This document shows, in pieces, positions 1-5,445 of a DNA stretch of 5,445 nucleotides. The stretch lies in NCBI GenBank assembly GCA_937981945.1, contig CALJNJ010000150.1:1-5445 (forward strand), written 5' to 3'. The notes beneath the pieces were generated by a model. The model made no database searches. It was not told the DNA's origin and worked only from the letters and a program-made list of their open reading frames with translations. The DNA comes from an uncultured Caulobacterales bacterium. GTDB lineage: Bacteria > Pseudomonadota > Alphaproteobacteria > Caulobacterales > Maricaulaceae. Each line of letters starts with the position of its first letter. The stretch's first letter is position 1. The position numbers and the translations under genes are program-made.

Positions 1-20
1 ATAAAAATGGCGGGCGAAAC

Positions 21-371
21 ATGAATACTCAAAACTTGTTTGAAATCTTTAATCACTTTATTGAAACGCGTGATCCGGCCCAACTTTTGTCATTGGCAGA
101 CGATATTGAAGTCTTTGGATCTTCAACATTTGGTGACGGTAAAACTTATATCGGCGAAAAAGCGCCCGGTAAATTCCGAGAAGTTATTTCAGTCACTAAG
201 GTCGTCAAGCCAAGCATTACTTTGGACATTAAGCATGCTGTTGTGAACGATAATCACGGACTGTTTTTCTTAGATGTCTCCAAAGGGCGTAAGAAATCCG
301 TCAGTACGCTCGACGTTGTGGTCGACGACGGGAAGCTCAAATGCTTTCACGAAGTTCAAACTCGCAGATAG
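21..371 (+). CDS. Small NTF2/SnoaL-like domain protein, function unknown
   Basis: The product is 116 residues, soluble, with no signal peptide or membrane segment. Its pattern resembles the NTF2-like/SnoaL-like superfamily: an N-terminal helix region (about residues 3-28, with FNHFIETRDP), a mid-protein segment with a glycine-rich turn (about 33-50), then alternating beta-strand stretches ending in DVVVDDGKLKCFHEV (about 98-112), much like the final 'dgkI' strand of that fold. NTF2-like proteins include isomerases, cyclases and ligand-binding domains, and nothing here identifies a substrate or catalytic residues. ATG at 21 is the first in-frame ATG and is preceded only by a weak GGCGGG purine-rich stretch. 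The frame stays open to the window edge, so an upstream start cannot be excluded. It ends in TAG and is followed at once by the shared terminator. It converges on glnA and is not in its operon. The CDS is likely real; the family call is moderate. Confidence 0.7.
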   Translation: MNTQNLFEIFNHFIETRDPAQLLSLADDIEVFGSSTFGDGKTYIGEKAPGKFREVISVTKVVKPSITLDIKHAVVNDNHGLFFLDVSKGRKKSVSTLDVVVDDGKLKCFHEVQTRR

Positions 372-392
372 CCTTTTCGAAGAATTGAAAAC

Positions 393-425
393 AAAAAAGC
401 CGGGCATTTGCCCGGCTAATTTTTT
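393..425. terminator. Bidirectional rho-independent terminator between the NTF2-like gene and glnA
   Basis: A perfect 7-bp GC stem, GCCGGGC (399-405) with GCCCGGC (410-416), encloses a four-base ATTT loop, and A398-T417 can add one more pair. Six A residues (393-398) lie on one side and six T residues (420-425) on the other, so a U-tract follows the hairpin on either strand. It sits 21 bases after the stop of the plus-strand gene and 16 bases after the glnA stop on the minus strand. It therefore most likely ends both convergent transcripts. Confidence 0.9.
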
Positions 426-441
426 GCTTAATTACAAGACC

Positions 442-1848
442 TTAGCACTTGTAGTACATGTCGAATTCAACCGGGTGCGGATGCATGGCAACGCGGTGAA
501 CTTCTTCCATCTTAAGATCAATATAAGCGTCGATCTGGTCGTCATCAAAGACGCCGCCGGCCTTCAGGAAGTCGCGATCGGCATCCAGAGATTCCAGCGC
601 CTCTTTTAAGGAGCCGCAAACTTGCGGGATCTGCGCTGCTTCAGCAGGCGGAAGGTCATACAAATCTTTGTCCATCGGATCGCCCGGATCAATTTTGTTT
701 TTGATTCCGTCCAGACCTGCCATCAACAGAGCTGTATAGGTCAGATATGGATTACCGGCAGGGTCCGGGAAGCGGGCTTCCAGACGCTTGCCGTTTGGAG
801 ATGCAGTCCAAGGAATACGAATAGATGCAGATCGGTTGCGGGCAGAGTAAGCCAGCATAACCGGCGCTTCAAAGCCCGGAACCAAACGCTTATAGGAGTT
901 TGTTGAAGCGTTGGCGAAGGCGTTGATGGCCTTAGCGTGCTTAATGATACCGCCGATATAGTAGAGGCACTGCTTGGAAAGTCCGGCGTACTCGTTACCG
1001 GCAAACAATGGCTTACTGTCTTTCCAGATCGACATATGCACGTGCATTCCCGTTCCGTTATCATTCCACATCGGCTTGGGCATAAATGTAGCTGTCTTGC
1101 CATAAGCATGGGCAACATTGTGGACGATGTATTTATAAAGCTGCATATTATCGCCCATCTCGAGGAGCGTCGCGAACTTCATGCCGAGCTCATGCTGAGC
1201 AGGAGCAACTTCATGGTGATGCTTTTCCGGACGAAGGCCTTGTTCATCCATAATTTGCAACATTTCAGTCCGCATATCCTGCGCGCTGTCAATTGGCGGA
1301 ACCGGGAAGTAACCGCCTTTTGGACCGGGGCGATGGCCCATATTCCCACCGGCATAATGTGTTCCGGTGTTTTGCGGCAGTTCGGATGAGTCGATCTCAT
1401 ACCCGGTTTTATTCTGCGACGTATCCCAACGCACATCGTCAAAAACAAAGAATTCAGCTTCAGGTCCGAAATAAACCTGGTCGCCTACTTTTGCCGATTT
1501 CATATAGGTCTGAGCAGCCTTCGCTGTTCCGCGCGGGTCGCGATTGTAAGGTTCGCCTGTATCGGGCTCCAAGATGTCACAGAAAATAGCCAAAGTATCT
1601 TGCTGAAAGAACGGATCCATCTTGGCTGTGTCCGGGTCCGGCTTCAATACCATGTCAGACTCATTAATGTCTTTCCAGCCGCTGATTGAAGAGCCGTCAA
1701 ACATTGTCCCGTCTTCAAAAAGATCTTCATCGCACATGTCTGCGGTGAAGGTTACGTGCTGCATTTTACCTTTCGTGTCTGTGAATCTGAAATCCACAAA
1801 TCCGATATTCTCATCTTTGATACGTTTTAAAACGTCACTGGCTGACAT
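442..1848 (-). CDS. glnA: Type I glutamine synthetase, GlnA
   Basis: This cytosolic enzyme makes glutamine from glutamate, ammonia and ATP and acts as a dodecamer. The 468 residues match the usual GSI length. The N-terminal beta-grasp domain (about 15-100) contains the [10 protein letters not shown] loop (49-58). The catalytic domain has the metal-binding stretch FGPEAEFF (127-134), the [12 protein letters not shown] segment (262-273) with the metal and ATP-binding histidines, the glutamate flap RLVPGFEAP (321-329, Glu327), and the [11 protein letters not shown] arginine region (336-346). The adenylylation loop DKDLYDLPP (393-401) keeps Tyr397, so GlnE-type control is expected; this is the GSI-beta feature. 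The ATG at 1848-1846 follows an AGGA ribosome site (1856-1859) by seven bases. It lies 29 bases downstream of the full-length glnB TAA, so the two genes are almost certainly co-transcribed. It ends in TAA before the bidirectional terminator. All expected catalytic motifs appear intact. Confidence 0.98.
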   Translation of the reverse strand: MSASDVLKRIKDENIGFVDFRFTDTKGKMQHVTFTADMCDEDLFEDGTMFDGSSISGWKDINESDMVLKPDPDTAKMDPFFQQDTLAIFCDILEPDTGEPYNRDPRGTAKAAQTYMKSAKVGDQVYFGPEAEFFVFDDVRWDTSQNKTGYEIDSSELPQNTGTHYAGGNMGHRPGPKGGYFPVPPIDSAQDMRTEMLQIMDEQGLRPEKHHHEVAPAQHELGMKFATLLEMGDNMQLYKYIVHNVAHAYGKTATFMPKPMWNDNGTGMHVHMSIWKDSKPLFAGNEYAGLSKQCLYYIGGIIKHAKAINAFANASTNSYKRLVPGFEAPVMLAYSARNRSASIRIPWTASPNGKRLEARFPDPAGNPYLTYTALLMAGLDGIKNKIDPGDPMDKDLYDLPPAEAAQIPQVCGSLKEALESLDADRDFLKAGGVFDDDQIDAYIDLKMEEVHRVAMHPHPVEFDMYYKC

Positions 1849-1855
1849 TGTTTTG

Positions 1856-1859
1856 TCCT
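1856..1859 (-). promoter_or_regulatory. glnA ribosome binding site
   Basis: AGGA, within GGGAAAGGAC on the minus strand, lies seven bases before the glnA ATG. glnA thus has its own translation start signal. The early stop in glnB, which leaves about 77 bases untranslated before the glnA start, need not abolish glnA translation. Confidence 0.75.
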
Positions 1860-1877
1860 TTCCCTAACAATAATCTT

Positions 1878-1925
1878 TTAAAGAGCCGCTTCGCCGGACT
1901 CTCCGGTCCGAATTCGAATGGCTTG
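1878..1925 (-). other. Intact in-frame PII C-terminal tail beyond the amber codon
   Basis: Directly after the TAG at codon 97, the same frame reads QAIRIRTGESGEAAL and then TAA (1880-1878). This matches the conserved C-loop of PII proteins, where E. coli GlnB has R-I-R-T-G-E after Val-Ile. With the amber codon counted as one residue, the total is exactly 112 residues, the normal GlnB length. Many proteobacterial PII proteins have glutamate at codon 97, so one base change, GAG to TAG, would explain the stop. No insertion or deletion is needed. The tail is either dead sequence from a very recent mutation, the product of readthrough, or the result of a one-base sequencing error. Confidence 0.9.
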
Positions 1926-2303
<378 letters not shown>

Positions 2304-2419
2304 TCAGCTGAAAAAATGCATATTTTATGGTCGCCGGTCTTTGCGGTGATGAAAAATTGTGCACGTTTAAGGCACGCCGTCAGATATAAAGCGGTAAACT
2401 TCGCCAAGTTAAGTCTATC

Positions 2420-2431
2420 AACGGGCCCGTT
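2420..2431. repeat. Perfect 12-bp palindrome upstream of maeB
   Basis: AACGGGCCCGTT is identical on both strands and sits 39 bases before the maeB GTG and about 30 bases past the candidate -10 box at 2385-2390. Such a site could be a dimeric regulator's operator, or it could form a short structure in the maeB leader. The palindrome is certain; the role is inference. Confidence 0.45.
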
Positions 2432-2460
2432 TTCCGCGTAAACATCCGCTCGATTCCGAC

Positions 2461-2464
2461 GGAG
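2461..2464 (+). promoter_or_regulatory. maeB ribosome binding site for a GTG start
   Basis: GGAG lies six bases before GTG at 2471, good spacing for initiation. It supports the GTG start, which gives an N-terminus in line with MaeB proteins (PGK, then PTKP and ATQRDLSLAYSPG). Confidence 0.75.
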
Positions 2465-2470
2465 AAGAGA

Positions 2471-4735
2471 GTGGCCCGCAAAACATTTATTACTGACGAG
2501 CAAGCCCTTAAGTTTCACGCTGAGCCGACACCCGGAAAATTGGCGCTTCTGCCAACGAAGCCTATGGCGACACAACGGGATTTATCCTTAGCCTATTCAC
2601 CCGGCGTCGCCGTTCCCGTTGAGGAAATCGCCAAAGATCCTGATCTGGCTTATGACTATACATCCAAAGGTAATATGGTTGCCGTCATTTCAAACGGAAC
2701 GGCTATTCTGGGACTGGGCAATCTGGGCGCCGCAGCGTCAAAACCTGTTATGGAAGGCAAGTCTGTCTTGTTTAAACGCTTTGCCGATATTGATTCATTT
2801 GACATTGAGGTCGAGGAAGAAGACGCCGAAAAGTTCATCGAATGCGTTCGCCGTATCGGGCATACATTTGGCGGTATAAATCTCGAAGATATTGGCTCGC
2901 CGGAATGTTTTATCATAGAGCAGCGATTACGCGATGAGCTAAATATTCCTGTCTTTCACGATGACCAACACGGCACAGCTATTATCGCAACCGCCGGATT
3001 GATCAATGCCTGTCATTTGACCGGCCGTAAGTTTGAAGACGCTAAAGTCGTCTTGTCAGGCGCCGGCGCGGCGGGCTTATCAGTGCTTGGATTGATTAAA
3101 AGACTTGGCGTGCGGGACGAAAATGCAATTGTTCTGGATAGCCGAGGCGTCGTTTACCGCGGCCGCAAAGAATATATGGATCAGTGGAAGGCGCCTCATG
3201 CCATTGATACGGACAAAAGAACTTTGGAAGAAGCCATGGAAGGAGCCGACGTATTCCTCGGGCTTTCCGTCGCCGATATCGTCACACAAGACATGGTCAA
3301 ATCCATGAATAAGAACCCGATTATCTTTGCTATGGCCAATCCTGACCCGGAAATTCTGCCCGAAGATATCAAAGCGGCCCGCAGCGACGCAATTATTGCA
3401 ACCGGTCGGTCAGACTATCCCAATCAGGTCAATAATGTATTGGGCTTTCCTTATATCTTCAGAGGCGCGCTTGATGTCAGAGCCCGCAATGTAAATGAGG
3501 AAATGAAACTGGCCTGTGCCAATGCTTTGGCCGACCTTGCGCGGCAAGATGTGCCGGAAGAAGTTGCGGCGGCCTATCACGGCAAACGACCCCAATACGG
3601 GCCGGAATATATAATTCCGGCACCTTTTGACCCGCGTTTGATTTCTGAAATTCCGCCCTATGTGGCGCAGGCCGCTATGGATACGGGCGTTGCCCGAAAG
3701 CCCATTGAAGATATGGACGCTTATAAGCAGCAATTAGCGCGGCGTCAGGATCCGACAGCGGCATTGCTCCAGGGCATCACCGCTTCTGTTGTCAATGAAC
3801 CGAAAACCATTGTGTTTGCCGAAGGGGAAGAACCGGCTGTTATTAGGGCGGCGCAGGCTTTTCAGCAGCGCGGCCTCGGCAAAGCAATTTTGATCGGTCG
3901 AGAAAAGCCCGTGCGTGATAACATGCAGCTTCTCGGAGTTCAGGATACGGAAAGCCTGACAATCCTGAATGCCCGTCTTTTTGACAGGAACGCTGAATTC
4001 ACGGAAACGCTTTACAAATTGCTGCAACGCCGCGGCTTTCTGCGTCGGGATTCTCAGCGTCTGGTCAATAATGACCGAAATATTTTCTCCTCCCTTATGC
4101 TGCATCACGGCTTGGCAGACGGCATGGTGACAGGTGTTACCAGAACCTATGATAAAGCCCTCAGAGATGTACGTATGGTTCTCAGTCACGATGATAATGA
4201 GCGGACAATGGGCGTTTCCGTGGCGATTAATAAAGGGAAGACCTTATTTATTGCTGATACGAATATAACGGAATTTCCGACCGCCTCTGATTTAGCGGAT
4301 ATTGCGGAAACAACGGCAGGCTTTGCCCGTCAATTCGGATTCGAGCCTAGGGTCGCTATGTTATCTTACTCCACATTCGGCAATCCTGTCGGTGAGCGTA
4401 TGGAGCGGGTTCGCGAAGCGGTCCGTATCCTTGATGAACGTCAAGTCACGTTCGAGTATGAGGGTGATATATCGGCTGATGTGGCCTTGGATCCTTTACA
4501 TACTTTGACTTATCCGTTTTCCCGCCTGACCGGCGCGGCTAATGTCTTGGTTATGCCGGCAATCCATTCCGCCTCGATTTCAACCAAGCTTTTGCAAGCC
4601 GTTGGCGGTGCCACCGTTCTGGGCCCGTTTTTGACAGGGCTGGAAAAGCCGGTTCAAATTTGTCGTCTGGGCGCCACTGCGTCGGAAATTATCCAAATGG
4701 CGACATTGGCGGCCTTTGCGCCGTCCCACAGGTAG
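2471..4735 (+). CDS. maeB: MaeB-type malic enzyme with C-terminal phosphotransacetylase-like domain
   Basis: This cytosolic enzyme oxidatively decarboxylates malate to pyruvate and CO2. MaeB-type enzymes usually use NADP, but cofactor choice cannot be read here. The 754 residues are close to E. coli MaeB (759). The malic enzyme half (about 15-425) shows TQRDLSLAYSPG (34-45), SNGTAILGLGNLG (74-86), the metal-binding INLEDI (136-141) and VFHDDQHGTAII (161-172), a Rossmann loop SGAGAAG (196-202), and ATGRSDYPNQVNNVLGFPYIFRGALD, running from about 310. The second half (about 430-750) resembles phosphotransacetylase, with FAEGEEPAVIRAA (449-461), LSYSTFGNPVG (631-641), EGDISADVALDP (664-675) and GAANVLVMPAIHSA (688-701). 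In hybrid malic enzymes this domain generally serves for allosteric control by acetyl-CoA and oligomerisation rather than catalysis. The gene starts with GTG and ends in TAG. A transporter gene begins three bases later, which suggests co-transcription. Confidence 0.96.
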   Translation: MARKTFITDEQALKFHAEPTPGKLALLPTKPMATQRDLSLAYSPGVAVPVEEIAKDPDLAYDYTSKGNMVAVISNGTAILGLGNLGAAASKPVMEGKSVLFKRFADIDSFDIEVEEEDAEKFIECVRRIGHTFGGINLEDIGSPECFIIEQRLRDELNIPVFHDDQHGTAIIATAGLINACHLTGRKFEDAKVVLSGAGAAGLSVLGLIKRLGVRDENAIVLDSRGVVYRGRKEYMDQWKAPHAIDTDKRTLEEAMEGADVFLGLSVADIVTQDMVKSMNKNPIIFAMANPDPEILPEDIKAARSDAIIATGRSDYPNQVNNVLGFPYIFRGALDVRARNVNEEMKLACANALADLARQDVPEEVAAAYHGKRPQYGPEYIIPAPFDPRLISEIPPYVAQAAMDTGVARKPIEDMDAYKQQLARRQDPTAALLQGITASVVNEPKTIVFAEGEEPAVIRAAQAFQQRGLGKAILIGREKPVRDNMQLLGVQDTESLTILNARLFDRNAEFTETLYKLLQRRGFLRRDSQRLVNNDRNIFSSLMLHHGLADGMVTGVTRTYDKALRDVRMVLSHDDNERTMGVSVAINKGKTLFIADTNITEFPTASDLADIAETTAGFARQFGFEPRVAMLSYSTFGNPVGERMERVREAVRILDERQVTFEYEGDISADVALDPLHTLTYPFSRLTGAANVLVMPAIHSASISTKLLQAVGGATVLGPFLTGLEKPVQICRLGATASEIIQMATLAAFAPSHR

Positions 4736-4738
4736 GCT

Positions 4739-5445
4739 TTGAGCGCTTCCCAAAAAACAAATGTCTTAGAAGGCTCAATTACCAAACATGTTCTTCGGAT
4801 GTTGGGGCCTTTTTCCCTCGCGATCATCGCGCTGATTTCAACAGGCATTGTCGATACGATTTATTTGGGACGCCTAACCGATCCTGAAAGACCTAATCTC
4901 GCGATTATGGCCTTGGCAGCCCTGACGTTTGCGTTTCCGCTGACTTTTGTCGGCAACAGCGCTAATATCGGACTTGGCGCCGGGACTATGTCGGCGGTAT
5001 CAAGGGCGTTAGGCGAGGGCGACAAAGACCGGTCGCGAAGGCACGGTGCTGCAGCAATCTTGTTAGCGCTTACCGTTATGACGTTCCTCGTAGCACTCAT
5101 GATCATTTTCGCTCCGAAAGTTTTGACACTGGCCGGAGCTAAGGGTGATGTCCATTCAATGGCTGTCCAATATTTATCCATTTCGCTTCCCGGCCTCGTC
5201 ATCGTTTCAGTCGCGTCCATGTGTAATAATATTTTAAGAGCAAATGGCGAAGCAGCGCTGCCGAGTTCGATTATGATTTTGGGGGCAATAATAAATATAA
5301 TCTTGGACCCGTTTTTAATTTTCGGACTGGGACCCTTTCCGAGAATGGAAATTCAGGGCGCGGCTTTGGCGACTTTGACAGGTAACATTATCGGCGCCAT
5401 GTACGGGTTTTACGTTGTGTTTTTTCATCGCAAAGCCATCAGTTT
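4739..5445 (+). CDS. MATE-family multidrug/toxin efflux transporter, N-terminal half (cut by window end)
   Basis: An open frame of 235 codons runs to the window edge. MATE proteins are inner-membrane cation-coupled antiporters of about 450 residues with twelve helices, so roughly half is visible. After a short polar N-terminus, TM1 (about 22-44) ends IVDTIYLGRL, with the conserved aspartate (Asp39) implicated in cation coupling in NorM-type proteins. TM2 leads into NSANIGLGAGTMSAVSRALGEGD, a MATE signature loop (about 73-95). Further hydrophobic segments follow, and the stretch LRANGEAALPSSIMILGAI then NIILDPFLIFG is highly typical of MatE domains. I chose TTG at 4739 because AGG (4730-4732) is six bases upstream and the resulting N-terminus has normal length; an in-frame ATG at 4799 would remove the residues before TM1. 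It begins three bases after the maeB stop, in the same frame, implying translational coupling. The substrate cannot be predicted. Confidence 0.93.
   Translation, partial: MSASQKTNVLEGSITKHVLRMLGPFSLAIIALISTGIVDTIYLGRLTDPERPNLAIMALAALTFAFPLTFVGNSANIGLGAGTMSAVSRALGEGDKDRSRRHGAAAILLALTVMTFLVALMIIFAPKVLTLAGAKGDVHSMAVQYLSISLPGLVIVSVASMCNNILRANGEAALPSSIMILGAIINIILDPFLIFGLGPFPRMEIQGAALATLTGNIIGAMYGFYVVFFHRKAIS

Noticed and set aside
937..1389. A 150-residue plus-strand open frame opposite glnA, along with several others there
   Set aside because: It lies entirely within the well-supported glnA coding region on the opposite strand, has no recognisable domain, and reads like an antisense shadow.
1894..1910. 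An intrinsic terminator between glnB and glnA
   Set aside because: The hairpin lies inside the conserved glnB coding tail and has no following run of T residues, so it is not a terminator.
2401..2430. A sigma-54-like element on the minus strand around TTGGCGAAGTTTACCGC
   Set aside because: The GG and GC are 11 bases apart instead of 10, and the -12 part reads ACCGC rather than TTGC.
3734..4189. A 151-residue minus-strand open frame opposite maeB
   Set aside because: It overlaps the clear phosphotransacetylase-like domain of maeB, and its composition shows no protein family pattern.
4861..5220. A 119-residue minus-strand open frame near the window end
   Set aside because: The plus strand here encodes an unmistakable MATE transporter; the minus-strand frame is a shadow.

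Overview
The window looks like a piece of alphaproteobacterial chromosome carrying core nitrogen and carbon metabolism genes. The evidence is an operon of a PII signal protein (glnB) followed directly by type I glutamine synthetase (glnA), the wording of both proteins, and a MaeB-type hybrid malic enzyme. Base composition is moderate, near half GC by eye. I see no insertion sequence, CRISPR array, tRNA, rRNA, phage gene or other mobile element. The lineage is inferred from protein similarity and operon shape; I cannot name a genus.

Layout. At 21-371 (+) lies a small NTF2/SnoaL-like protein of unknown function. It converges with glnA, and the two are separated by a compact terminator hairpin at 393-425 that can work in both directions. 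On the minus strand, glnB starts at 2216 (GTG) and is followed by glnA (1848-442), which retains the adenylylation tyrosine at residue 397. Across a 254-base divergent control region (2217-2470), the plus strand carries maeB (2471-4735), a malic enzyme fused to a phosphotransacetylase-like domain. Three bases later, in the same frame, a MATE-family efflux transporter begins (4739, TTG) and runs off the window end.

Function. GlnB and GlnA form the usual nitrogen module: PII senses 2-oxoglutarate and ATP/ADP and, through the adenylyltransferase GlnE (not in the window), sets the activity of glutamine synthetase. MaeB turns malate into pyruvate, linking the TCA cycle to pyruvate metabolism and reduced nicotinamide supply. 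The divergent arrangement may allow joint control, but this is inference.

The one striking anomaly is in glnB. An in-frame TAG occupies codon 97 of what would otherwise be a normal 112-residue PII protein. The 15 codons after it still encode a perfect PII C-terminus, ending in TAA. Either this is a recent nonsense mutation or base-call error, or the amber codon is read through. TAG ends two other genes in this window, which argues against general recoding. Otherwise the region is ordinary housekeeping DNA, and I found no convincing undescribed multi-gene system.
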